From NCBI GenBank assembly GCA_023436825.1, contig JAEZHS010000416.1, positions 1 through 23,354 of the forward strand: DNA of 23,354 nt, given 5' to 3'. The notes beneath the pieces were generated by a model. It made no database searches. It saw nothing but the letters and a program-made list of their open reading frames with translations, and was not told the origin of the DNA. Source of the DNA: Pseudomonadota bacterium. Its GTDB lineage: Bacteria; Pseudomonadota; Alphaproteobacteria; Reyranellales; Reyranellaceae. Numbering within the stretch: position 1 is the first letter of the stretch; every line of letters begins with the position of its first letter. A program made the translations under genes and the position numbers. This document shows positions 1 to 7,130 of the stretch, piece by piece.

Positions 1-1286
1 TCGACCTCGGCCTCGGTATAGATGATGTCGACGCGCACCGGATGGCTCTGGCCGAAGCGTTGCACGCGATAGATCGCCTGGATGAAATCGTTGAACTTGA
101 AGCCGATGCCGAGAAAGATTTCCCACCAGCAATGGCGCTGGAAGTTGCTGCCCGAGCCGAGCATCACCGGTTTGCCCGCCAGCTCTCTCACGGTGCCGTT
201 GCGGAAGCCCAGGATGGCGCGCGACTGCTCGTCGGCGTCCTGGCTGCCGTAGACGCTGACGACGCCGGGCACGGCCTTCTCGATCGCCCGCCGCTCGTCC
301 TCGAGGTCGTGCCAGATCAACCGATGCGCCTCTGGCTGCTCGGCGCGCAGCTCCAGCAGCTTGTCGACGCGCGCCTGCAGGCTGGCGCGCTTCTCGCGGC
401 TGGCGTCCTGCACGCCGATCGCGGCGTTGCGGAACAGCCGATGCTGTCCATCGCGCTCGGCGCCGGCCTGGCTGTGGTCGGAGGGCAGCTCGTGCCAGCG
501 CACGTCGAGCGGCGGCAGCTCGTAGCCGTCATCGGAGAAGCCGAGATCGCTGGGCTTGCTGACGAACAGCGCCCAGCTCGCCACCCACAACCAGAACTCC
601 CGCTCCTTGTGCGGATGGATGGTGAGCTCGTCCGCCGATTCGGAGTTGCGCTTGAAGAAGCGCGTCTTGGCCTGGCCGACATCCATCACGTCGAGGAAGG
701 CGGCATAGGCCAGCAGCTCGATATACTCGTTCGGCGAGGGCGTCGCCGTAGCGACGAAGCGGAACGACGGCGTGTGCTCGAACAACCGCATGAACTCGCG
801 GAAGGTCTTCGTGCCGCCGAAGCCACGCAGGATCGACGCCTCGTCGAGCGACACGTCGAAGCCGGTCGGGTCGAGCTTGCCCTCGTGCACGCTCTCATAG
901 TTCGTGTGCCAGATCGGTCGATCGTCATCGATCTGGTGCGTCGACTGGACGAAGCGCAGGTCGACGGCGTGGTCGCCCGTGAAGAAGGCCTCGGCGTCGA
1001 GGCGGAACTCGTGCCGCACGTTCAGCGGATGGATGATCAGCTTCGGCCGGCCGGGCCGACGCTTCACCAGCTGTCGCATGATCTCGAGCTGCGTCACGGT
1101 CTTGTGCAGGCCGAACTTTGCGAACAGTGCCCGCCGCCCGCCCTTCAGCGCCCATTGCACCATGACGCGGTTGAAGCCGCGCAGCGCCGGGTTGATCTCC
1201 TCCAGCGGCACGTCGAAGCCCGAGGCGCGGTCGAGCTTGACCTTCTCCTGCAGGAATCGGCGGTAGTCGGGGGAGAGACCGTCCAT
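1..1286 (-). CDS. Phage SNF2-like DEAD/DEAH-box helicase, C-terminus cut by window
   Basis: The frame is open from ATG 1286 to the window edge, giving 428 residues. Superfamily 2 motifs are in order: a Walker A-like stretch LFAKFGLHKT (54-63), a DEAS box (148-151), TATP motif III (180-183), and a motif VI-like QRFGQSHPVR near 409-418 before the edge. This matches SNF2-like helicases found in phage replication or DNA-modification modules. The protein probably remodels or translocates on DNA using ATP. The usual GxGKT glycine is His61 here, an oddity treated in the findings. The start overlaps the stop of the upstream 84-residue gene as ATGA, which fixes it. The gene is last in the visible leftward operon, just after a C5 DNA methyltransferase. 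Some relatives carry an extra methylase domain, but that part would be off-window. Confidence 0.85.
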   Translation of the reverse strand, partial: MDGLSPDYRRFLQEKVKLDRASGFDVPLEEINPALRGFNRVMVQWALKGGRRALFAKFGLHKTVTQLEIMRQLVKRRPGRPKLIIHPLNVRHEFRLDAEAFFTGDHAVDLRFVQSTHQIDDDRPIWHTNYESVHEGKLDPTGFDVSLDEASILRGFGGTKTFREFMRLFEHTPSFRFVATATPSPNEYIELLAYAAFLDVMDVGQAKTRFFKRNSESADELTIHPHKEREFWLWVASWALFVSKPSDLGFSDDGYELPPLDVRWHELPSDHSQAGAERDGQHRLFRNAAIGVQDASREKRASLQARVDKLLELRAEQPEAHRLIWHDLEDERRAIEKAVPGVVSVYGSQDADEQSRAILGFRNGTVRELAGKPVMLGSGSNFQRHCWWEIFLGIGFKFNDFIQAIYRVQRFGQSHPVRVDIIYTEAEV

Positions 1287-1540
1287 CAGGCGAGCCTCTC
1301 GGCGCACTCGCGATGCGCCTCTGCCAAGGCACGTAGGTGACGGGTGTAGTTCGCCTCGACAATGTCGCGGTTGTAGCCAGAGGCTTTGGCGTGACGGTAA
1401 TCCGCGTGCGTAAAGGCATAGCTGCGCCGCCAGTCGGCCATATCGGCCAGCACCTGCATCCTCGCCGCCTGGCGCTCACCGTCGAGTTTGAGCGGCGTCA
1501 GGAGACCGGCCGGCATCGGCAGTAGAAGCTGGCCGTCCAT
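1286..1540 (-). CDS. Small phage protein of unknown function (84 aa)
   Basis: I do not recognise a family. The protein is soluble, charged and mostly helical in appearance. The central part (about 25-70) is rich in Arg, Tyr and Ala, with no metal-binding or signal motif. ATG 1540 abuts the TAG stop of the methyltransferase gene, and its own TGA overlaps the helicase ATG, so it is almost certainly translated as part of the operon. Lying between a methyltransferase and a helicase, it may be an accessory to one of them; that is inference from position only. Confidence 0.7.
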   Translation of the reverse strand: MDGQLLLPMPAGLLTPLKLDGERQAARMQVLADMADWRRSYAFTHADYRHAKASGYNRDIVEANYTRHLRALAEAHRECAERLA

Positions 1541-3535
1541 CTACGCCGCCTCCCGCATTTCCGGCGCGTCATTGTCGTTCGCCGGCAGGTTCGCACGGAC
1601 GATGGCGTAGGCCAGCATCGGGCAGACACTGTTGCCGCACATACGCACCTGCGCCGTCTTCGTCAGCGGCTTGCCGTTGGGGCCGATGACATTGATCCGG
1701 TAGGTCGAGGGGAAGCCCTGCGCCCGGTAGAGCTCGTGCGGCTGCAGCATGCGCATACCGATGTCGACGATCTCGTACGGCTCGCCATGGATATAGACCA
1801 ACGCGAAGTGGTCCTTCGCCGACGCCGTGTGCAAAGGCTCCTTGAGCGTCTGCCCGATCGTGCCAGTAGTGTAGTACTTGATCAGGAACGCCCGCACTTC
1901 GGCGACGTGCGTACCCTGGGCACATAGCGCCGGCACTGGCGTGGTCACCGGCCTGTCGCGCCGATCGCTGCCCTTCAAGCTGAGCAGATGCGCCGACACC
2001 AGCGCCTGCGGCCCGACCTTCGACACCACGGTCGACGTCGGTGTCCGCACATCGTGGCCCGGCTCCATATAATTGTGCTGGGCAAGCAATGCCGTCACGA
2101 GCGCATGACGGTTCTCCGTGGGTACGACGCGAGTGGGCTCTGTCACCGGGGCGCTGCGATCAGCGCCTCCGTTGCCTTCACCGTAGTAGGCGCTGAGGTG
2201 AGCAGTCACCAGGCCGATCGGCGCGGCGCCCCCGGGCCGCTTAATGAAGCTGTTGGCCGTTACTGTGCAGAGCGCATTGTCGACGCGCTGGCCGCTGCTA
2301 TTCGCCCGGAACTTCGTTATGACCGCCGAAACCAGGGCCTTCTCACCCCTATTCGCGCCGGTGATGGTCCGCACCGCCTCGGTTGGCGGCTGGCCGCGGA
2401 AGTCGCCGTGATGCGTGAGGTCGATCAGGAACGGGATCGCCGCCGCGGCCGCCTCGTGGTTCGGGCAACCCTCCGGACGTCCCTGCCGTGGCGTCGCTTC
2501 ACACCGCAGGCTGTGCCAGGGCCGCAGCACAGGCTGGACGAGAGATCCGACATTGGCATCCGGCGTCACGACGTTGAGCGGCGCCCGCACGCTCGAGGTG
2601 CGCGGCGTTTGCCCCGGCCGCTCGCCGTAGCGCGGCACGATGAACGGGTCGGCCGAATTGATCACATAGCGCCAGATGCCCAGCGCAATGCGCTTCAGCG
2701 TGTTGTCGACCAGCGGCCTGTCGCGCTCGAAGATCGATGGGCACGGGATCGACCAGTCGATGACGTCATCGGCCGCCGTGCGCCATGGCAGCAGCCCGCC
2801 GGCGCCGTCCTTGGCATGCGTCGGTTTCGGCCAGACGATCGGCTTGCCGTCACGCCGCGCGATCATGAACAGGCGCTTGCGGATCGTTGGCACGCCGTAG
2901 TCGCTGGCGCGCAGCTCGCGGTACTCGACGCGGTAGCCGAGCTGGCGAAACCGGCGCACGAAGCGCTGGAACGTGCGCCCTTTCGAAACCTTGCAAGGGA
3001 CCAGCCTGCCGGTGCCGTCGTCCACCAGCGGCCCCCAGTCCTTGAACTCCTCGACATTCTCCAGCCACACCTGGTCGGGCTTCACCAGCTTGGCGACGTG
3101 GTAAGCCACCCAGGCGAGATCCCGGATGCCCTTCTCGACCGGCTTGCTGCCTTTGGCTTTCGAATGGTGCTTGCAGTCAGGCGAGAACCACCAGCCGCGC
3201 ACCGGCAGCAGGCGATAGGGAATGCCGAGCTGCAGACAGCGCCGGCGCGAGGCCTCGGCAACCTCTTCACGCGGGTCGCCCTTCCAGACGTTGCGGATGA
3301 TGTGCCAGGTTTCGGGATGGTTCGCCTCATGCAGCGCCATCGCCTCGGGATCATGGTTCTTTGCCGCATCGGGTGAGCGGCCTCGGGCCCTCTTGATGCC
3401 CTCGCGCGCGCCGCCGCCGCCGGCGAAGTAGTCGAAGACGAGGCCGTCGCGCTCGGCGAGCGCGATGCGCGCCCGCAGGGCCAGCGGTGTGACGTGGTCT
3501 TGCGGCGGACGATCGAGGGGAAGAAGGGCGCTCAC
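1541..3535 (-). CDS. Phage DNA (cytosine-5)-methyltransferase with repeat-containing middle region
   Basis: This 664-residue protein carries C5-methyltransferase motifs in order: motif I FDYFAGGGG (34-42) for AdoMet binding, a motif IV-like SPDCKHHSKAKG (118-129) with the presumed nucleophile Cys121, ENV (159-161, motif VI), a motif VIII-like YGVPTIRKRLF, and a C-terminal MCGNSVCP motif X. Motif IV has DC where bacterial enzymes have PC, a form I recall from phage relatives. The protein is about 250 residues longer than a minimal Dcm. The extra part is a series of degenerate repeats of roughly 25-40 residues between motif VIII and the C-terminus. It starts with GTG 3535 in a GTGA overlap with the upstream gene. 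It probably protects phage DNA from restriction or marks it for regulation. The target sequence cannot be predicted from the protein. Confidence 0.9.
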   Translation of the reverse strand: MSALLPLDRPPQDHVTPLALRARIALAERDGLVFDYFAGGGGAREGIKRARGRSPDAAKNHDPEAMALHEANHPETWHIIRNVWKGDPREEVAEASRRRCLQLGIPYRLLPVRGWWFSPDCKHHSKAKGSKPVEKGIRDLAWVAYHVAKLVKPDQVWLENVEEFKDWGPLVDDGTGRLVPCKVSKGRTFQRFVRRFRQLGYRVEYRELRASDYGVPTIRKRLFMIARRDGKPIVWPKPTHAKDGAGGLLPWRTAADDVIDWSIPCPSIFERDRPLVDNTLKRIALGIWRYVINSADPFIVPRYGERPGQTPRTSSVRAPLNVVTPDANVGSLVQPVLRPWHSLRCEATPRQGRPEGCPNHEAAAAAIPFLIDLTHHGDFRGQPPTEAVRTITGANRGEKALVSAVITKFRANSSGQRVDNALCTVTANSFIKRPGGAAPIGLVTAHLSAYYGEGNGGADRSAPVTEPTRVVPTENRHALVTALLAQHNYMEPGHDVRTPTSTVVSKVGPQALVSAHLLSLKGSDRRDRPVTTPVPALCAQGTHVAEVRAFLIKYYTTGTIGQTLKEPLHTASAKDHFALVYIHGEPYEIVDIGMRMLQPHELYRAQGFPSTYRINVIGPNGKPLTKTAQVRMCGNSVCPMLAYAIVRANLPANDNDAPEMREAA

Positions 3536-4128
3536 TGCATCTTCTCGCGAATCGCGCGGCGCAGGCCCGCGACATCAGTGATGACGCCGTTCGTCATCGT
3601 CACTGCTGGACGGTCGACCTCGAGCACGTGCGTCTTGAACCAGCCGCCGTCGGCGCGCGGCTCACACTCATCGAGGAGCCAAGGCACCAACCGCTCGGAC
3701 CACAGCCCGAGCGAGCCCCAGCCCGAGCCGTTGTTCATCATGTTGATGTCGAAGACGCCGATCTCGGCCGGGCCGCCGATCGGTACGTGCCGACACGCGC
3801 CGACCCAATGCGTGTGGCGATAGGCTGCCTTCGCCGGAACGCCGGGCCTCGTCCAGGGACCCGTCCACTGGATGCGCACGAGCCCCCAGTCGGGCCAGTC
3901 CTTGTCGCGCCGGTGCGCCCACGACACGCCGAGCCGGCCAAGAATGCCGTACATCAGCGTCGGGTTGGTGTAGCGCTTGCTCTCGAAGTCACCCATGTGT
4001 GGGCGCAGCTCTGCCAGCGTCAATCCGCAGATCGCGGCGATGGCACCCGGGCCGCAGTTGGCGCCCCACGTCTCATGGGCGCGCTCGGCATCGGCAGCGG
4101 AGAAGCGTGGCAGGGCGGGCTTCGTCAC
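3532..4128 (-). CDS. Protein resembling a papain-fold cysteine peptidase, phage-associated
   Basis: The protein is 198 residues from GTG 4128, chosen because GTG and the upstream TGA overlap as GTGA; an ATG at 4176 would add 16 unlikely residues. Near the N-terminus is NCGPGAIAAICGLTL, the Cys-containing helix start typical of papain-like and C39-like folds. It is followed by RHTHWVGA, with a His at a beta-strand start, and then FDINMMNNGSGW, with Asp/Asn candidates. Together these could form a Cys-His-Asn/Asp triad. The order fits a small cysteine peptidase or transpeptidase, but the family is not one I can name. It has no signal peptide, so it is probably cytoplasmic. The gene precedes the C5 methyltransferase by an overlap. 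Confidence 0.65.
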   Translation of the reverse strand: MTKPALPRFSAADAERAHETWGANCGPGAIAAICGLTLAELRPHMGDFESKRYTNPTLMYGILGRLGVSWAHRRDKDWPDWGLVRIQWTGPWTRPGVPAKAAYRHTHWVGACRHVPIGGPAEIGVFDINMMNNGSGWGSLGLWSERLVPWLLDECEPRADGGWFKTHVLEVDRPAVTMTNGVITDVAGLRRAIREKMQ

Positions 4129-4307
4129 GACGGCAGTCTCGGGACGATGAAGAACAGCGCCGCCGCGATCGCCCAAGCGGCGCTTCGAATGTAAGTCCTA
4201 TGTTCGTTGTCCCTGTCACGGTCGATCGCATAACGGAGGCCAACGATCGAGCAGGACAGGCAAGAGGCAGTGCAGAGCCAAGCCATGATCTCGAAGAAGA
4301 TGTTCAT
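4125..4307 (-). CDS. Small two-segment membrane protein (60 aa)
   Basis: There are two hydrophobic stretches: residues about 4-24, with Cys at 12, 16 and 19, and about 43-56, separated by a strongly charged linker (RDRDNEHR). This predicts a two-pass inner-membrane peptide. A good Shine-Dalgarno sequence (GAGGTGA) lies upstream of ATG 4307, and the stop overlaps the next GTG start. Function is unknown. Small phage membrane proteins of this size can be holin-like or act on the host envelope, but nothing here decides between those. Confidence 0.65.
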   Translation of the reverse strand: MNIFFEIMAWLCTASCLSCSIVGLRYAIDRDRDNEHRTYIRSAAWAIAAALFFIVPRLPS

Positions 4308-4329
4308 GCCACCGTCACCTCGACCTGCT

Positions 4330-4605
4330 TCAAGCCACCCTCCAAACCCGCACCTTGCGCACGCCCTGCTCGGTCACCTGGCGCGAGGCGAAGCGGCGTG
4401 TGGTGCCCTGCTTCAGGTGGTAGGCCGAGGCGTTGATGCGGCGCTGCAGGGCGGTGATCGTCTCGCCCTGGTTGGGGCAGAGGGCGAAGGATTCGCCGAC
4501 CTTCATCATGGCCAGTGCCTCACGGATGCACGTCGGCGCGGGCGGGCGGCCGTGGCTCGGCGGCAGGGCGATGCCCTTCTCGATCTTGATGGGCGCCGCC
4601 ATCAT
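4330..4605 (-). CDS. Small phage protein of unknown function (91 aa)
   Basis: The start is ATG 4605, which overlaps the stop of the preceding 24-codon ORF as ATGA; an equally possible ATG is the next codon. The protein begins with a PIKIEKGIALPP segment. It continues with a REALAMMKVGESF helix and ends in basic, Arg-rich strands (TTRRFASRQV and VRKVRVWRVA). That C-terminus suggests a small DNA-binding or DNA-associated beta-rich domain, but I cannot name a family with certainty. Confidence 0.65.
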   Translation of the reverse strand: MMAAPIKIEKGIALPPSHGRPPAPTCIREALAMMKVGESFALCPNQGETITALQRRINASAYHLKQGTTRRFASRQVTEQGVRKVRVWRVA

Positions 4606-4676
4606 CGCGACACCTCGAGCAGGATGGGCAAGAAGCACAGCAGGCCGAGCGCGATCAGGATCAGGGCGGCGTTCAT
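4602..4676 (-). CDS. 24-residue single-pass membrane peptide
   Basis: The very short ORF reads as a near-continuous hydrophobic helix, ALILIALGLLCFLPILLEV, after a Met-Asn start. ATG 4676 lies one base after the upstream TGA, and its TGA overlaps the next ATG as ATGA. Such double coupling in a packed operon favours real translation. Function is unknown. It could equally be a coupling ORF whose product has no role. Confidence 0.5.
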   Translation of the reverse strand: MNAALILIALGLLCFLPILLEVSR

Positions 4677-4677
4677 C

Positions 4678-4968
4678 TCAGTGCACCTTGTCGACCGGCA
4701 GCATCTCGATCGCCGTCGCTTCGAAGCCGCAGGCGGCGGATAGCGCCTTGACGCAGTGCGCCAGCATCGGCGCGCGCATCGCCGCCGGCGCCTGGGCAAT
4801 GATTTCGCCCGCGAGCTGCTGCAGAGCGCCCAGAAGCTCGGTCGCCTGGGCCTGGCTGCCCGCGCGGGCGCGCACCACGCCGCGCACCGCGACGCCCAGT
4901 TGGCAGTGCAGGCATTCGGGGTCGCCCCCCCCTACGTTCACCAGGCGCGCGACCTCATCGTCGCTCAT
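4678..4968 (-). CDS. Small phage protein with CxxC pair (96 aa)
   Basis: The chosen start, ATG 4968, overlaps the upstream stop as ATGA. The N-terminal part contains GDPECLHCQLG, a Cys-x-x-Cys pair at about 18-21. The rest is mostly Ala-rich helix with two further Cys near residues 68 and 75. Four cysteines could bind a metal, but the spacing is not a standard zinc finger. The family is not recognised. Confidence 0.65.
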   Translation of the reverse strand: MSDDEVARLVNVGGGDPECLHCQLGVAVRGVVRARAGSQAQATELLGALQQLAGEIIAQAPAAMRAPMLAHCVKALSAACGFEATAIEMLPVDKVH

Positions 4969-5294
4969 CGCGTCACCTGCCTGCAGGCGATCAGGGTGCC
5001 GCTCGGTTGCGTGCGCACCTGGCCGGGGAGATCGACGTTGCACGCCGTGGCGCCGGTGAACGTCCACGGCTCGCGCCCCTTGATGCGCAGCGGCTGCCAA
5101 TCGTCGTTCGGCGGCTTGACCCAGATCTGCCAGCCCTTCGCGGGACGCTCGGCGGCGCGGACACTGCCGGCAAAGCCGGCCAGCAGCGCCAGGCCGACGC
5201 CGACCATCACGCCCGCGACCAGCGAGCGAGCATCGGGCCGCCAGCGGCGTTCGGGGCGGCGGCACCGAGGGGTGGGACCGAGCACGATGTTCAT
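4965..5294 (-). CDS. Exported or membrane-anchored small protein (109 aa)
   Basis: A basic N-terminal stretch (residues about 10-23) is followed by a long hydrophobic segment, LVAGVMVGVGLALLAGFAGS, and then VRAAE, a plausible signal-peptidase I site. The mature part is about 60 residues, with two Cys (ACNVDL and ACRQVT) that could form a disulfide in the periplasm. ATG 5294 overlaps the upstream stop and its stop overlaps the next ATG. The role is unknown; export from an early phage operon would fit envelope modification or superinfection exclusion. Confidence 0.65.
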   Translation of the reverse strand: MNIVLGPTPRCRRPERRWRPDARSLVAGVMVGVGLALLAGFAGSVRAAERPAKGWQIWVKPPNDDWQPLRIKGREPWTFTGATACNVDLPGQVRTQPSGTLIACRQVTR

Positions 5295-5782
5295 GGCTGC
5301 CTCTCCATTTCGTGGGCTTCCAGGGCACGCTGCACCGCGGGACTGATGCCGAACCGATCGGCGATGTCCTTGCGCGACAGGCCGGCGCCGCGCGCCGCCT
5401 TCAACCGGCGCAGCGCCTCGGCCGACAGCGGCGGCCATCGCCGGCCCCGCCGCCGAGGCGGCCATCCGTGGCCGCGGGCGATGCGCGAAAGCGTGCCCAT
5501 GCTGACGGCGAAGCGGTCGGCAATCTCCTGGCGGGTCAGTTCCTGCGATCGCCAGGCCAGCTCGATCTGCTCGAGCCGGGCGCCTTCCCAGGCGGGCGTG
5601 CGCCGCCGCCAGCAATGGCGACGATGCTTCGCCCGCGGGCGGCGGCCCCAGCCCTGGCGGCGCGCCATGGCGATCAGGCGCGAGCGCGACGTGCCGAGCG
5701 CGGCGGCGATGTCCTCGATCCGGCCGGGGCCTGCATAGGCCTCCTGGGCGATCGCCAGCCGCTCGGACGTCCAGGCGCTCAT
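5291..5782 (-). CDS. Triple helix-turn-helix DNA-binding protein (163 aa)
   Basis: Three similar units are visible. Each has a tri-helical HTH core of the form IxxxxAxxxxxSxxxLxxxAxxxGW: about residues 3-45 (IEDIAAALGTSRSRLIAMAR), 65-108 (EIADRFAVSMGTLSRIARGH) and 118-160 (DIADRFGISPAVQRALEAHE). The first two end in GWGRRPR and GWPPRRR, basic arms likely to touch DNA. It resembles the small terminase/transposase-type or resolvase-type HTH found in phages, but no catalytic domain is attached. Both ends overlap neighbouring genes. It probably binds a long, repeated DNA site, perhaps as a replication or late-gene regulator; that role is inference. Confidence 0.72.
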   Translation of the reverse strand: MSAWTSERLAIAQEAYAGPGRIEDIAAALGTSRSRLIAMARRQGWGRRPRAKHRRHCWRRRTPAWEGARLEQIELAWRSQELTRQEIADRFAVSMGTLSRIARGHGWPPRRRGRRWPPLSAEALRRLKAARGAGLSRKDIADRFGISPAVQRALEAHEMERQP

Positions 5783-6144
5783 GGCGTGTCCCTCGGCTCG
5801 CCGACGAGGATCGCCCAGACGAGGTCCTTGGGATCATGGCCGAGCGGCAGCGGGATCTCCTGCCAGTGCTCGCGAGCCACCACGCGATAGAGCAGCTCCG
5901 CGCTGCCGAAGTGGCGGTAGATCGCCCGGACGTGGACTTCCGCCACCGCTGCAATCTGCCGGGCACTGGCGCGATATCGCCCCTCCTGGGCGAGCGTGAT
6001 CACGGCTTGGACCAGCGCTTCCTTGACGATCGCGACCTGGTGCTCGCGAGCCGGCGAGCGGTAGGGTCGACGATTGGCGCACGGCGCGTCCGCCAAAGTT
6101 TCCCGTGAAACAGGCGGCACACAGGCCGCATCGATCGTCTGCAT
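5779..6144 (-). CDS. TetR-like HTH protein in phage early operon
   Basis: The central part of this 121-residue protein reads like a TetR N-terminal domain: ALVQAVITLAQEGRYRAS, then RQIAAVAEVHVRAIYRHFGS and a following helix. The short C-terminus lacks a full TetR ligand-binding domain, so it is a stand-alone DNA-binding module. I use ATG 6144 because a GTG at 6168 has no Shine-Dalgarno sequence and lies only 10 nt from the end of the tRNA. The stop overlaps the triple-HTH gene. It may be a late-gene or accessory regulator. Confidence 0.65.
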   Translation of the reverse strand: MQTIDAACVPPVSRETLADAPCANRRPYRSPAREHQVAIVKEALVQAVITLAQEGRYRASARQIAAVAEVHVRAIYRHFGSAELLYRVVAREHWQEIPLPLGHDPKDLVWAILVGEPRDTP

Positions 6145-6178
6145 CCGAGCCCCCGCTCGCTTTGCCACTCAACACAAC

Positions 6179-6255
6179 TGGTAGCGGGGGCTGGATTTGA
6201 ACCAGCGACCTCCTGGTTATGAGCCAGGCGAGCTTCCGGGCTGCTCTACCCCGCA
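6179..6255 (-). tRNA. Initiator-type tRNA-Met (CAT anticodon) inside the prophage operon
   Basis: Read on the minus strand, 77 nt fold into a complete cloverleaf with an encoded CCA. The acceptor stem has a U-U mismatch at 1:72 with six pairs below it. The D stem has A11-U24, the anticodon loop is CTCATAA, the T arm is GCTGG-TTCAAAT-CCAGC, and the discriminator is A73. The unpaired 1:72 and the A11-U24 pair are hallmarks of bacterial initiator tRNA, and elongator tRNA-Met lacks both. The anticodon stem is CCTGG/CCAGG, so two of the three usual G-C pairs are kept and 29:41 is U-A. It sits between the CII-like and TetR-like genes on the operon's strand, so it is probably cut from the leftward transcript. 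Confidence 0.9.
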
Positions 6256-6260
6256 GGAAT

Positions 6261-6722
6261 TCACGGTCGTCGCTTGACCACCAAGGTCTTGTTCAGTTCG
6301 GCCAGCTGGCGCTGCATGCGCTGCAGCTTGGCCTTCAGGCCCGAGATCTCGTGCGGCTGCAGCGAGCCGTCCTGCACGGCATCGCGGACGCCTTTCAGCA
6401 TCTCGGCGGCGTCGATGCAGGACTGCATGGCGGCCGCGACCGGATCGGCCTGGCTGGCGACCGGCGCGACGGCCTCGCCCTTCAACAGCTCGATGAAGAT
6501 CGGCGCGTGGCCGCTCTTGATCAGGAGCATCTCCATGGCGCGGACCTGCAGGAACGACGGCGTCTGCGCGGCGTCGCCGTCACACCACTTGTCGATCAGC
6601 GAGCCCGACGCGCGCAGCCCGATCGCGGCCAGCGCCGTCGAGATCGCCTCGCTGCCCAGCAGCGCCTTCGCCTGGGTGCAGGCATCCTCGATCGTGTCGG
6701 GCTTACGGAGTTTCTGTTGCAT
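6261..6722 (-). CDS. CII/CP76-like phage regulatory protein (153 aa)
   Basis: The N-terminal half has a helical HTH-like core. LGSEAISTALAAIG and LIDKWCDGDAAQTPSFLQVRAMEMLLIKSGHAPI resemble the DNA-binding part of phage CII/CP76 proteins, where a substrate-like loop is followed by a helix listing the lookup signature. The C-terminal half (about 95-150) is a predicted coiled coil, with heptads in LKAKLQRMQRQLAELNKTL, likely for oligomerisation. A Shine-Dalgarno sequence (GGGGAG) lies 10 nt before ATG 6722. The gene ends 6 nt before the tRNA. It probably controls lysogeny or early-lytic choice, but the family assignment is tentative. Confidence 0.6.
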   Translation of the reverse strand: MQQKLRKPDTIEDACTQAKALLGSEAISTALAAIGLRASGSLIDKWCDGDAAQTPSFLQVRAMEMLLIKSGHAPIFIELLKGEAVAPVASQADPVAAAMQSCIDAAEMLKGVRDAVQDGSLQPHEISGLKAKLQRMQRQLAELNKTLVVKRRP

Positions 6723-6737
6723 TGTGCGAAAGCTCCC

Positions 6738-6902
6738 CTACGGCCGCACAAGCGCGCCGCAACCCATGCGGGTAGCGTCCGCCGCGATGAAGCGCCCCGA
6801 GGACGAATGGTTCCTGCGTATCGCCGCGGTCGCCCCCGACCCGGCCGGCGAGGCGGTATGGGTGTTGCTGGCTCCGGCCCCCGTAAGGCTCAGCGCGCTC
6901 AT
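6738..6902 (-). CDS. Short Ala/Ser/Gly-rich ORF (54 aa)
   Basis: The ORF begins at ATG 6902 in an ATGA overlap with the stop of the Cro-like gene and ends at TAG 6738, just within the Shine-Dalgarno of the next gene. This translational coupling is the main support. The product is low-complexity (Ala, Ser, Gly, Thr) with no recognisable domain. It may be a real small protein or only a coupling ORF. Confidence 0.4.
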   Translation of the reverse strand: MSALSLTGAGASNTHTASPAGSGATAAIRRNHSSSGRFIAADATRMGCGALVRP

Positions 6903-7123
6903 GCCGCCGTCGCTTTCTTCGGCGACTTCGCCTGCGCCTGGCGCTCCGCGTCGAGGTAGGCGCGGACGCGATCGATGGTCGCGACGGTGACGCCGGCGCC
7001 CGCCCTCAAGCGGCCGACAAACTTGCCGTCATTGACGGCATGACGGCCGAACGTCGTCTCGGCCATCTCCTTCTCGCGAAGGAAGGCATCGATATCGGCC
7101 AGCAGGTCGCTGATCGTGGACAT
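6899..7123 (-). CDS. Cro-like HTH regulator, first gene of leftward operon
   Basis: The 74-residue protein starts at ATG 7123. An upstream ATG at 7135 lies inside the proposed -10 box and is rejected. The core ADIDAFLREKEMAETTFGR, followed by DGKFVGRLRAG and a third helix, fits a short HTH protein with a basic tail (QAKSPKKATAA). It is divergent from the CI-like repressor across an operator-bearing intergenic region, the classic position of Cro. The start codon lies about 7 nt from the -10, so the message may be leaderless or nearly so. It presumably competes with the repressor at the operators. Confidence 0.7.
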   Translation of the reverse strand: MSTISDLLADIDAFLREKEMAETTFGRHAVNDGKFVGRLRAGAGVTVATIDRVRAYLDAERQAQAKSPKKATAA

Positions 7124-7130
7124 GGCGCCC

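Noticed and set aside
42..1340. 432-residue plus-strand ORF
   Set aside because: It is the antisense shadow of the helicase; the minus strand has ordered helicase motifs and the plus protein is an Ala/Arg/Leu-rich shadow.
1988..3376. 462-residue plus-strand ORF
   Set aside because: Antisense shadow of the C5 methyltransferase.
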